A stretch of DNA of 64,000 bases from Nematostella vectensis (taxonomy: Eukaryota; Cnidaria; Anthozoa; Actiniaria; Edwardsiidae): contig NC_064045.1 in the NCBI RefSeq assembly GCF_932526225.1, forward strand, positions 13,324,442 through 13,388,441, in the 5' to 3' direction. A program made the position numbers and the translations under genes. Below, piece after piece: positions 13,486-23,527 of this stretch (position 1 is the first letter of the stretch; each line of letters starts with the position of its first letter). The notes below the pieces were generated by a model that saw nothing but the letters and a program-made list of their open reading frames with translations, made no database searches and was not told where the DNA came from.

Positions 13486-14205
13486 GCAAGGAAAATCCGT
13501 CCCTTATAATGATGAATACGTTTTCCTCTCTGTCTTTGTAATAGAGGTACGGAGAGTCGAGAGTCACAGAAGGGGAGGGGGGTGTCGAAAAATAAGAAGG
13601 TACAGGAAAATTTGAAAATAAAAACATAAAGATTGTTGTCTCCGCTTCCACGCTCTATACGGCATCTAGAGTTCCCAGCGCACGGCTTCCCAGACCGCCT
13701 CAAACCTTCTCTCCACCTCCACTCTCTTCCCTCTACTTAGAAACTACTGAAGAAACATAGCTGCTATACGTTTTATCGTGGTTATTCGACGCTATACGAC
13801 ACGCCCGTAGTGCTCATATAAATTGAAAACCTTGCTTACCATTTTTTTATTAAGATCTTTGTTTCCTTGTTACAGACGTCTTCTGGGGGGGGGGGGGGGG
13901 GTGCTTTCGCGTTCGCACCCCCTGCACACTAAGAGTGAAACAAACTTAAGATAAACAACAGCAGAGACGAGAAGCATACATGTCAGCTCAATTGAAATGT
14001 GGGGAACATTGTGACAGTCTTTAAAAAAACAGCAATGAGAGACCAAGCACAGAAGTGCAAGCTCTGAAGGAGTGTGATAGTGATATGTTGCATTGTAAAT
14101 TCTACAAGCTGCGAATGCCAGGGCAGCGCGAGTACACTGCGACGCCTCCAGACGTATAACAGATCGTGCATGGGGCAAGAGAGGCTATCGGCATTGGCCC
14201 TTATC

Positions 14206-14290
14206 CACTGTCACTACGACACACACGTCGACCTAGACGACACACACGTCGACCTAGACGACACACACGTCGACCTAGACTACACAGACG
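14206..14290. repeat. 21-bp tandem repeat, about 4 copies
   Basis: GACACACACGTCGACCTAGAC repeats head to tail with one changed copy at the end. It lies in intergenic DNA downstream of the GPCR. Confidence 0.8.
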
Positions 14291-14439
14291 TGACCTAGAT
14301 CAAATGGTTTAGTCAGTTTGCGAGACAGCACCCAATAACAATTAACTTGAATCACTGCTTGAAAATTAAGATCTTTTTCTTTCACACAATAGAGTTTTAT
14401 TATCCCCCCCCCCTTTCCCGGGCCGAGAAAAGGGGTAGG

Positions 14440-14645
14440 TGGGACTGGTAGGTTTTTTTGGATTTCTCAACCCCCAAGAAAAATCCTGGGTACGAGCCTG
14501 TTACCCCACCCCACGCACGATTGAACTCTTTGCTGCCTAGGCGCGTACACAGGGGGTGCGCGCACACCCCCACCCCCCCCCCCTGGTGGCCAAAAAGTGG
14601 GTCATTTCTTATTAAGGAATCTTTATGCCATAATCCATATGACAT
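14440..14645. repeat. Dispersed repeat fragment shared with about 16020-16090
   Basis: This stretch contains GGCCAAAAAGTGGGT next to a GCGCGCACACCCC segment. The same pair of blocks occurs inverted near 16030-16075 (CCACTTTTTGGCCGCC, then GCGCGCGCACCCAGCG). It looks like two degenerate copies of one dispersed element; the ends were not resolved. Confidence 0.5.
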
Positions 14646-14810
14646 ACATACATACTTTTTTTAGTCTTTATACAGATTGTGTTCATAGGATGGGTTCCAA
14701 ATAAAATTTATATAATAGTTTCACATACGATGAAGGACTACAACGCTATTTTGCTTCGTAACGCAGTGATTTTGTAAATTAATTTTGCTATTATTTTGTC
14801 GGTGAATTAA

Positions 14811-14951
14811 TGAGGAGGAGGAAGAGGTTATTTCCTGACATTCGATAAATATTAATGTTTGTTGCCAGTGTGTAGGACCCAGCCCTTTCAAGGGGTGTAT
14901 AAAATGCAATGATGGCATCTTGTCAGGAAATGAACCTCATCCTCCACCTCA
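14811..14951. repeat. Imperfect inverted repeat, about 30-bp arms
   Basis: TGAGGAGGAGGAAGAGGTTA and following bases up to TTTCCTGACA (14811-14840) return inverted at 14921-14951 with a few mismatches. About 80 bases separate the arms. It may be a small fold-back element. Confidence 0.55.
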
Positions 14952-15321
14952 CCGGTAGCGCAAATAGGGCATATCCTCTCAGGTTTCGGTAACGTGTAGC
15001 TTCGACTTCGAGCCTATGATTGCTAATTCGCAGTTTTGTCAGCGCGATTATGTGGTTTGTATTGGTGACCTGGCTGATATATGTTTCAAATTCGTATGTT
15101 GCCTTGAATATTCTATAGGTTCTAAGTTTGTTTTGTTGGTTGGATACTTTTTTATGTCATCATGTATGTCGTCGAACCATGTCTGTAACTCAACGTCTTG
15201 TATTCTTTGTTTTATTAATTTTTCAATTGCATTAAAATTATCAGTAATTACATTATGACTGCGCACCCCCCCCCCCCCCCCACTCCCCCCTCGGCCAGTA
15301 CTGGGAACTAGCCTGACTCTC

Positions 15322-15399
15322 ACCTCGGGGTCTACTTTAGGCGACAGCGAACCGTCTATCCAGAGGATTTGGACATTACGTCGTCAGGCGCATCTAGAA
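15322..15399 (-). pseudogene. Decayed copy of UBE2O exon 8
   Basis: On the minus strand this stretch reads as a broken version of the exon at 30551-30649. It keeps AATGTCCAAATCCTCTGGAT then AGACGG, and near the end GTAGACCCCGAG, followed by a GTGAGA donor-like site. Relative to the gene copy it lacks a block of about 21 bases in the middle and about 4 bases near the start, so the frame is lost upstream. In the retained part it would read NVQILWIDGS, compared with [10 protein letters not shown] in UBE2O. No other UBE2O exons were found nearby, so it is an isolated fragment of duplicated gene DNA. Confidence 0.7.
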
Positions 15400-15447
15400 A
15401 AAACGAAGCACAGAAACTTGGGATATAATCTTCTTAATTATGTGTAC

Positions 15448-15925
15448 CAGGGGCTCATAAGTAGGGGCAATCAACTTCCCCACATTCTGGTATTATAAAT
15501 GTGTCACGGCGTTTCCTAGGATCAGGCTATTTTTAGACGCACGGATGAGCCAATCAGATTCGACATTTGTGTTGACGTTTTGGCTGAGCCCAACTGCACG
15601 CGCAGTCTCAGACAAAAAGCTATGTTCTCTTTTCGGTACTTTGACTTTTGTTGCTCTATTCTTTTATATGAATCCAACCCTACCTACAACTTTCAATTCT
15701 AGCTTGCAATTCTTTTGGTAAACAAACAAAACCGACGGATGATGGATAAAAAATATATTCTTTATAACTGCAATTTGCGCGTGCAGCTTCGCGTCACTCG
15801 CGCGCGCGACCAACGTCAACGTAACTGATTGGCCCGTTCGTGCGCGCGCGCGTCTAAAAATAGCCTGATCCTCGGAAACGCCGTGACACATATTACAGAT
15901 GATTGCCCCTACTTATGAGCCCCTG
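15448..15925. mobile_element. Non-autonomous terminal-inverted-repeat element (MITE), 478 bp
   Basis: The element starts CAGGGGCTCATAAGTAGGGG and ends with the reverse complement (CTTATGAGCCCCTG). Terminal inverted repeats run for roughly 100 bases with small differences; the inner arm block ATCAGGCTATTTTTAGACGC is conserved on both sides. It is flanked by TGTGTAC at 15441-15447 and 15926-15932, a 7-bp target duplication. No transposase is encoded. The CAGGGG end resembles hAT-type elements, but those usually make 8-bp duplications, so the superfamily is uncertain. Confidence 0.88.
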
Positions 15926-16108
15926 TGTGTACTATGTTCTTTTTTCGTATTTTGTCTGTGTGTTGTGTACTATGTACTATACTTTTATCAGGTGCGTTTC
16001 CATAGGTATTCTATGGAAAAATCAAAGTACCCACTTTTTGGCCGCCAAGGGGGATGCGCGCGCACCCAGCGCACCCCTGTTTGTACTCGCCTGCCCATAT
16101 TCTCCTTT

Positions 16109-16258
16109 ATGTTCAACGCTCACCTTCCAAAGCAAAACTTTGCTTTTGCCGGTCCAGAACTGTGGAACCAGTTACCAAGCTTCAGCAGGGGGATAAGAGG
16201 AACTTCTTTTAAACAGGCGATTAAGACGCATATTTTCCGCCAAGCCTATATTGTATAA
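16109..16258 (+). pseudogene. 3' end of a non-LTR (LINE) retrotransposon ORF2, 5'-truncated
   Basis: The frame reads FAFAGPELWNQLPSFSRGIR and later SFKQAIKTHIF, then stops. The signature GPxLWNxLP followed by TFKxxLKxxLF is the typical C-terminal tail of LINE reverse-transcriptase ORFs. No reverse-transcriptase core lies upstream (the TIR element sits there), so this is a short truncated remnant. A/T-rich sequence after the stop may be its 3' UTR. Confidence 0.75.
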
Positions 16259-17586
16259 GTAGTCTTGATGATTCATTTTTTATTTCTGTTTTATTTTATT
16301 TAGCGCTTTAAAATGTATACGAACTATTACATGTGACCTTCTAAAATTTGATGGGACTCTTCTTAGGACGTGCTTCCTAAAATTTGATGGGACTCTTTAA
16401 AAAGCGTCATTGAAGTTTCTTTCAGTCTACCGTTTATACGGATAAACAGTAGGACTGTTTGTCCGGGCGTTTGTATGAATAGCGCGAGAATGATCAGAAA
16501 ATAAAAACTATTACCGGTAAAGTCAAAATCCCGGAGATGGGGTCTGAACGGAGGGATTAATCCGGAATGCGTCCAGCCGTTTTCAAGATAAGTTTGAGCA
16601 CAAAGCAAAGCTTTGACAGGTTAAAGTTTGTTTACTTACTGTTTTTGCTTCTTTCATCCGCCATGTCTGTGCAAGAAGTTCAGCGCAAGCTATCGGTTTG
16701 TGTCTTTTTCATGAAACACAAAGGGAAGTTGCCAGTTGCTTATTTCACCCTCATCTTCCTCTAACTGCTCTTTCTCCGGCTGAACCTCGTCTACAGATAT
16801 CATGACTGCCTTCACTTTCTATTATCACCCAACTATAACAATTGGTGCGGTAAAACACTCATTTTTATTGCCGGTTTTTTAACGTCCCTTGTTTTTGTAG
16901 TTTATTTTCTACGTTACTTTTAGTAACAATCTAATCAATCATACTAAAGATTTTTTCTTACAAATTTGGAATGCATATTAGAAAGACAAGGCCGTATTCA
17001 ATGAATAATATACACAATAAACAATGTCGCTTGTTTCATCTTTTGCATCTTTTGTCTTTTAACGGTTTAGGTTTCCGTCGTACCTCCGGAAGTAAACTGG
17101 TGACAATGCGGCTTTAATACGACGTTTGAAACAGTATAAGAGGCACATGAGCGGATCTAAGGGTTGGCCGAGCGTTCCCCCTTCCCCCCCCCCGAGATTT
17201 TGCTTAAAAACATAATAAGGACATCCACGAAAGAACAATGAACCCGGGCCCCTTAGAAAAACCTTCCTTTGGATCCCCCTTTGCTGCAACTCCTGGATTC
17301 GCACATGAGGCGTACCAATTAAATTCCAGATGTTTGTTTTGGCAGATTATTTGTCCTCTAACTTGAAAAAGTCTTTTGTGTTGAGCATTTTCATCGTACC
17401 CGCATTTGCATTGTATTTATTTGTACATTGCCTCTTCTTGACTAATAATATCGAATATTCAACTTTCTCCTTCCTAGATAGGGTAGTGAAAGGATGGATG
17501 AGGAGACTTATGATGAGAGATCTATTCAAGATTAGGAAAGGCCGTTTGATACATGTCTTAAAAACTATTTTACATAACTTTACAGT
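16259..17586. other. Intergenic stretch without recognised genes
   Basis: About 1.3 kb, A/T-rich. A repeat of CCTAAAATTTGATGGGACTC occurs twice near 16340 and 16377. I see no exon or RNA gene here. Confidence 0.5.
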
Positions 17587-17589
17587 GCT

Positions 17590-18268
17590 ACGCGCGCTAA
17601 CGTGGCCACCTTGGCAGTCTTGTGAAGTAAGCCAATAAGGATGCGAGAAACGTGCTATCTGATACGACGCGCGCTACCGTGGCCACCTTGACAGTTTTGT
17701 GAAGTAAGCCAATAAGGATGCGAGAAACGTGCTATCTGATACGACGCGCGCTACCGTGGCCACCTTGACAGTCTTGTGAAGTAAGCCAATAAGGATGCGA
17801 GAAACGTGCTATCTGATACGACGCGCGCTACCGTGGCCACCTTGATAGTCTTATGAAGTAAGCCAATAAGGATGCGAGAAACGTGCTATCTGATACGACG
17901 CGCGCTACCGTGGCCACCTTGATAGTCTTGTGAAGTAAGCCAATAAGGATGCGAGAAACGTGCTATCTGATAAGACGCGCGCTACCGTGGCCACCTTGAC
18001 AGTTTTGTGAAGTAAGCCAATAAGGATGTGAGAAACGTGCTATCTGATACGACGCGCGCTACTGTGGCCACCTTGATATTTTTGTGAAGTAAGCCAATAA
18101 GGATGCGAGAAACGTGCTATCTGATAAGACGCGCGCTACCGTGGCCACCTTGATAGTCTTGTGAAGTAAGCCAATAAGGATGTGAGAAACGTGCTATCTG
18201 ATACGACGCGCGCTACCGTGGCCACCTTGATATTTTTGTGAAGTTTACCAATAAGAATGCGAGAAACA
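17590..18268. repeat. 77-bp satellite, about 8.8 copies
   Basis: The unit runs GCGCGCTACCGTGGCCACCT, then TGACAGTTTTGTGAAGTAAG, CCAATAAGGATGCGAGAAAC and GTGCTATCTGATACGAC. Copies are mostly above 90% alike, with the last copy more diverged. Each unit carries CCAAT and a GCGCGC core. Confidence 0.92.
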
Positions 18269-18593
18269 TACCATGTGACTGACATCAACCTCACTGAGGA
18301 GATTCGATACAGTTTTCCGAATGCCCAACAACCATCCTGTATATCACAACTCGTATCTTCTGCTACAGGGATCGGATCATCAAACTATTTGGCCATGCCA
18401 TGTACCTAGGGATGAACTTTATAAAAATGTAACATGTGTTTACATTGCTGTTTCTATGGCAACGGCAATCCGCTTCTAAGATTTGTGATAAAAGTTGCTC
18501 AAGAAACAGGAGCAAAAATACTTTAAAACTAAACATTGCAGGTCCTTACAGGCGACCTGCTTGAAAAAAAGGTCAACTTAAGGTACAAATACT

Positions 18594-19492
18594 TTAAGCC
18601 AACCCAGGTTGCACTGCATGCGGGCGGATTCCAAGAATGCACTTAAACGCAACTCGGAATTCGCCGTTTCTGACGGCACACATGATAGGGTTGAGGAAAG
18701 AATTAAGTATATGATTACTAGCAGGCCTTATTATGGAGGAGTTTAGTGAAAACACTCTTACCAAACCCATGAAGATGTATGTAAGAACGAATAATGCTGT
18801 GAAGAAGATGAACACCGTGCTTGATGCACTTCGCTGGAAAGCAGGCAATCCGGTTGAACGGTGCTGCGCCGCGATTGCATTTTGGTGCCTTCTACTCTCG
18901 AGAATAACCACCGAAAAGGAGTAAAAACAGATTATTATGCACAAAATTGAGAAAACAGTCAACAAGAAAGACAAAGATGGTACAAAGTATTCTGTGATAC
19001 AGAGGACAATTGTGATAACCCAGGCCCAAACAACTGCGATGGTAATGCGCTGGTTTGTGACGATGACCGGGTAGTGGAAAGTGTTCTTGATAGCGATGTA
19101 ACGGTCAATGTTAAGTAGAGTGACGTGGTACAAAGAGCAAACGACAAAAGCCCTGTTAATTATAATTCGCAGTGGCAATGGTATACAACGTATTTGTACA
19201 GATGCGAAGTAGTGTTTTAGGTTAAACGCAATTGTAGTCGTCTGAACCGCCGCACCTGTTAGCAAATCCACACTAGCAAGGCAGCCAATGATAATGTTTT
19301 GCTTACTACGAAGCGAGCGGAACTTGACAAGAGCTAGAATGACAAGGAGGTTTAACGTGATTGTGTTATTTTGTAAATGATGATATTTGTCAAGTAAAAT
19401 ACCCGGACAGTTTGAGGTGGGTGGAGAGTGCGCCAAACCTCAGTCGGCAACCGGCAGTTCTCGAGGAGTGGGAACGTTGAGTTGTTCATCAT
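18594..19492 (-). pseudogene. Class A GPCR with a frame break near TM1
   Basis: Seven-transmembrane receptor on the minus strand. From TM1 onward the frame is clean: LNLLVILALVKF (TM1), IIIGCLASVDLLTG (TM2), IDRYIAI after TM3 (the DRY motif), TM4 IAVVWAWVITIVL, TM5 FSILCIIICFYSF, TM6 VFIFFTALFVLTY and NPIMC in TM7 for NPxxY. That frame has no ATG at a sensible place: upstream it meets a TGA at 19440-19442. A good N-terminus with ATG at 19492 and glycosylation motif NNST lies in the next frame and runs to a stop inside TM1. A one- or two-base indel between about 19350 and 19400 would join them. It is therefore a recently broken gene, an assembly error or, less likely, spliced. Confidence 0.75.
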
Positions 19493-20195
19493 GAAAGAAG
19501 CACGCTTTTCATGCTGAAATAATAAAAGAAACTTGTTGGATAGGCTGGAATAAAGCAACGCGTGAATAAAAAATGGATGGGTTATGGAGCTAGAAATTTT
19601 AAAATGGTCTAAAATTTGCCTGTACGATGAATCAATTTTAAAGCTAAAATTACCTGAACATAAACTTTAAGATAATGTTAATCCATCATTAGTTTTGCAC
19701 TTGTTTCATTTCGTTTCTGTTCACAAGCAGTTGTTCACAAGATGGCTAATCGAGATATCATTTCAAATAATCTATTTGTTTTAGCCAAATCATCTTCTGA
19801 CAACCCAAGAGCAAGGGCTTATTCAGCGCCTATTGACAAAAAGAAAAAAAAAAAGAAAGATAAAAGAAACATTTAAGATGAAAATGAACCTGCCCTTGTG
19901 GTGCGTATACGAGTGATGCTTGGGTCGCCAGTGTGAACCTGCCCTTGTGGTGCGTATACGAGTGATGCTTGGGTCGCCAGTGTGAACCTGCCATTGTGGT
20001 GCGTGTACGAGTTGTGCTTGGGTCATTAGTGTGTAATTCATCTCCAAGTTAAACCGGTTGCACAACATATGGCTTTTGTATTAAACTTGACGTTAATCTA
20101 AGAAGTTAACGCGTTTATTTAGTAGCGTGATCATTGACAGACATCAATAAAAGGTTGGTTGTTAAAAGGAACTAAACTGCCAAAATTACTTACAT
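19493..20195. other. Intergenic stretch with a 49-bp tandem repeat
   Basis: Mostly A/T-rich DNA without recognisable genes. Three copies of a 49-bp unit starting GAACCTGCCCTTGTGGTGCG occupy 19886-20033; the third copy is more diverged. Confidence 0.7.
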
Positions 20196-20338
20196 GAAAC
20201 GGCTGTAAAGTCCAGGGGTGGATCTACCTTGAAACGGCTGTAAAGTCCAGGGGTGGATCCACCTTGAAACGGCTGTAAAGTCCAGGAGTGGATCAACCTT
20301 GAAACGGCTGTAAAGTTCAAGGGTAGGGGTGGATCCAC
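20196..20338. repeat. 35-bp tandem repeat, 4 copies
   Basis: The unit GAAACGGCTGTAAAGTCCAG plus GGGTGGATCTACCTT repeats four times with few changes; the last copy has a small insertion. Confidence 0.9.
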
Positions 20339-20389
20339 TGATTCCAAATGGTCACGGATCGAAGCGTCGTACCATAGGTCATGCCCAAC

Positions 20390-21380
20390 CCGCCCACATA
20401 GAGCATGCGCCCCCTCGCCCATATGGGGCATGCCCCCCTCGCCCACATAGGGCATGCGCCCCCCCCATAGGGGGCATGCGCCCCCTCGCCCACATAGAGC
20501 ATGCGCCCCCCCTCCCCCCATACGGGGCATGCGCCCCCTCGCCCACATAGGGCATGCGCCCCCCCCCCCCCCATACGGGGCATGCGCCCCCTCGCCCACA
20601 TAGAGCATGTCCCCCTCGCCCACATAGAGCATGCGCCCCCCCCCCCCCCCCCATACGGGGCATGCGCCCCCCTCGCCTACATGCGGGGCATGCGCTTCCT
20701 CGCCCACATAGGGCATGCCCCCCTCGCCCACATAGGACATGTGCCCCCTCGCCCACATAAAGCATCCCCCCCCATACGGGGCATGCGCCCCCTCGCCCAC
20801 ATAGAGCATGCCCCCCTCGCCCACATAGGGCATGCGCCCCCCCCCCCCCCCCCCCCATACGGGGCATGCGCCCCCTCGCCCACATAGGGCATGCGCCCCC
20901 CCCCCCCATACGGGGCATGCGCCCCCTCGCCCACATAGAGCATGCCCCCCTCGCCCACATAGAGCATGCCCCCCTCGCCCACATAGGGCATGCGCCCCCT
21001 CGCCCACATAGGGCATGTGCCCCTTCGCCCACATAGAGCATGTGCCCCTTCGCCCACATAGGGCATGCCCCCCTCTCCCACATAGGGCATGCCCCCCTCG
21101 CCCACATAGGGCATGCGCCCCTCGCCCACTTAGAGCATGCGCCCCCTCGCCCACATAGGGCATGCGCCCCCTCGCCCACATAGGGCATGTGCCCCTCGCC
21201 CACACAGAGCATGCGCCCCCTCGCCCACATGAGGCATGCGCCCCCTCGCCCACATAGGGCATGCGCCCCCTCGCCCACATAGGGCATGTGCCCCTCGCCC
21301 ACACAGAGCATGTGCCCCTCGCCCACACAGAGCATGCGCCCCCTCGCCCACACAGAGCATGCGCCCCCTCGCCCACATAG
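20390..21380. repeat. GC-rich satellite, about 25-bp unit, nearly 1 kb
   Basis: Units are variations of CATGCGCCCCCTCGCCCACA followed by TAGGG, with some copies carrying long C runs before CATACGGGG. There are roughly 38 copies. No stop codon is built into the unit, so long ORFs appear in several frames on both strands (up to about 400 codons of MWARGACP or YVGEGAHA repeats). These are a by-product of the satellite. Confidence 0.95.
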
Positions 21381-21659
21381 CCTATATAGGTCCATATCAA
21401 GAAATATTAGCCAAAAATTGTCGTTTTTGACAAACGCGGTCACTTGCATATAAGGAAACTAATATATTTTTTTTTTGGAAAAAACTGCATGATTCTTGTC
21501 ATTTTTAAGGTTGCCGTACCGCAGGTGCTTCGTAAACATGAATTGTAATTAGAAGAGAAAAACAGTGACTCTGACCATCTTTGGTCAATGGAAAAAGTAT
21601 CTGAAAAAACTAAGATTCCTCGGTACCAGTCCCTCAAAACGACAACGTTTTCTTCATAT

Positions 21660-21912
21660 GATGCCCCACCGCCCAAATAGGCCATGCCGCCCCGCCCATA
21701 TAGGCCATGCCGCCCCGCCCATATTGGGCATGCCGCCCCGCCCATATAGGGCATGCCACCCCGGCCATATGGGGCATGCCACCCCCGCCCAAATAGGGCA
21801 TGCCACCCCGCCCATATAGGGCATACCGCCCCACCCATATGGGGCATGCCGCCCCGCCCAAATAGGGCATGCCGCCCCGCCCATATAGGGCATGCCGCCC
21901 CGCTCATATAGG
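21660..21912. repeat. Second GC-rich satellite related to the first, 23-bp unit, about 11 copies
   Basis: The unit GCATGCCGCCCCGCCCATAT plus AGG is related to the 20390-21380 unit (shared CGCCCAYATRGGGCATG core) but shorter. A 280-base single-copy stretch separates the two arrays. Confidence 0.9.
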
Positions 21913-22365
21913 GTGTTATATGAGTGTTATTGTCAAGTGGATTTTTACCTGATTTTACCGGGCTTCCTTTACAAGGAGTTGAACTGTGTGGAGCTTGGGG
22001 CCTGTGATATACTACAGTTCGGAGAGATGGCTTCACATATCTGTCAATCTTCTTTTGAATATTGTCCCCTTTCTAGCTCGCTCGCTTGATTTCTTTTATA
22101 AAATTACATACCATATTTTGGAGTCTTTATTAACCTTTTTTTTAGCCCTATGGACTTGTTTTGGCTGGCCAACATTTTGAAAAAGAGCCCTGAACCCTAA
22201 ACTTTTAGAATATCAGCGATCATCCGCGCTAGCCCAAGTTTTTTTATTATAGAATTTCCATTGCTTTATATGTTTGACGTCACAGCTCTTACTAGCCACA
22301 GGGAACCCAATCAATCCGGGCTAGAATGCCGGGAACTTGAGTGACTTGGATACTGTAATTCGCAG
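21913..22365. other. Intergenic or intronic stretch, nothing recognised
   Basis: A/T-rich sequence between the second GC-rich satellite and the exon at 22366. It may be an intron of the gene that owns that exon. Confidence 0.4.
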
Positions 22366-23527
22366 TGCGGCGAGGCTGGCTGCCTTCATTACCCGCCAAG
22401 TCCTGTAAGGATATCGTGGGCTCAGGGGATGCAGGATTGGACGGCAAGTACTGGGTACGACCAGATGACGTCAGACCTCCCGCTCACGTGACTTGCGATA
22501 TGACTACAAATGGAGGTGAGAAACCAAAACGTCGTCACAGACTCAGGGTATGCTTATACATTGTTGTTAGTGGTAGAGGGGAGGGGAGGGGAGGGGAAAG
22601 CTCCCCTCTCCCCCAAAAATGGACTTAGGGGCAACACCCCTCCCCTCCTTGTTCTTTTATGCCTTCAAGAGCTTCAACCTCTAATCACGGGGTAAATGTG
22701 AAATTTTACATGATCGCCTTTTAAAAAAGTTTACTGTTGTCTTCGCCTTTGGTTTTTGACTCATATCAAATTGACTCGTGTCAAATTGTGTAGTGTTTTA
22801 TTAAACATTTTAAATCTCCTGAACTCTAGTAATCTCGTTTACCAGGCGTACCCTATATCGTCAGGCTCTTCTGGATAATTTTCGATATTGCGTTTGTTTT
22901 GCTCGCGTTTTGCATAACTTTTGTTTTTAGTTGATAAATGCGAAATTATATCACATGATTTGCTGAATAGAAACAATATAACAAATATGTAAAGCTCTTT
23001 ATAATGTCTTTTACATATTATGTCTTTTGTAGGCGGATGGCTTTTAATTTCTAGCATCGAGAAGATAGACTTCCATGACATTCAGCACGTGTGTGCAAGG
23101 ACTACAAGTGCTACCTCGACATAGCTAACTTCACGTCGCTTGCGCTTTCGCCTGAATTACTCCAGCAAATAAAACGCCGGCTTGGGTTAACTCAGATGCG
23201 GTTCCATTGCCGTAAAGACAAGAAACAGCTTGACTTGATAACGAGTGATAACAATAGAGAACAGGATCGTCCCGCAGCGTGTGGGTCATTCGAGCGCGGA
23301 CCCGAAGATAACTCGAGCTTAGGAAAGGATTGTCATGGTTGGGAAAGTGAGAAGTGGGGCTGTGGTGGATTGGGGACGGATTTAGGATGGAAGAGGCTAT
23401 ATCGGAATGCGATACGGGGCAGTCTGGGCACCATAATTGGAACATTTTCCCTCCCAGGTTCTTCCAGTGTGATGACAATTCTAATGATGTAAGCGCCGGT
23501 GACTTTTGGCGGATTTATGTGCGCTAG
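22366..23527 (+). pseudogene. Remains of an extracellular fibrinogen-like ('CDMTTNGG') domain gene
   Basis: Two exon-like pieces are visible. 22366-22515 is bounded by AG and GTGAGA and reads SCKDIVGSGDAG, GKYWVRPDD and ends CDMTTNGG, the start of a fibrinogen-type domain common in cnidarian secreted proteins. 23055-23527 follows an AG and reads CYLDIANFTSLALSP, LGLTQMRFHCRKD and ACGSFERGPEDNSSLGKDC, then, in another frame, FFQCDDNSND and GDFWRIYVR before TAG at 23525-23527; these are the middle and end of the same domain. Three things look wrong: the frame changes near 23395-23415, the phases of the two pieces do not join, and the expected GGWTL segment is missing. Probably a partial pseudogene, or a gene with an undetected exon and a sequence error. 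Confidence 0.6.

Noticed and set aside
15016-15323. ORFs on both strands around the poly-C tract at 15270
   Set aside because: Short overlapping frames without family resemblance; one is mostly poly-Gly from the homopolymer.
20186-21400. Long minus-strand ORF of 404 codons (GRGGACSVWARG repeats)
   Set aside because: It is a reading of the GC-rich satellite; equivalent ORFs exist in other frames and on the other strand, with no unique sequence or protein family.
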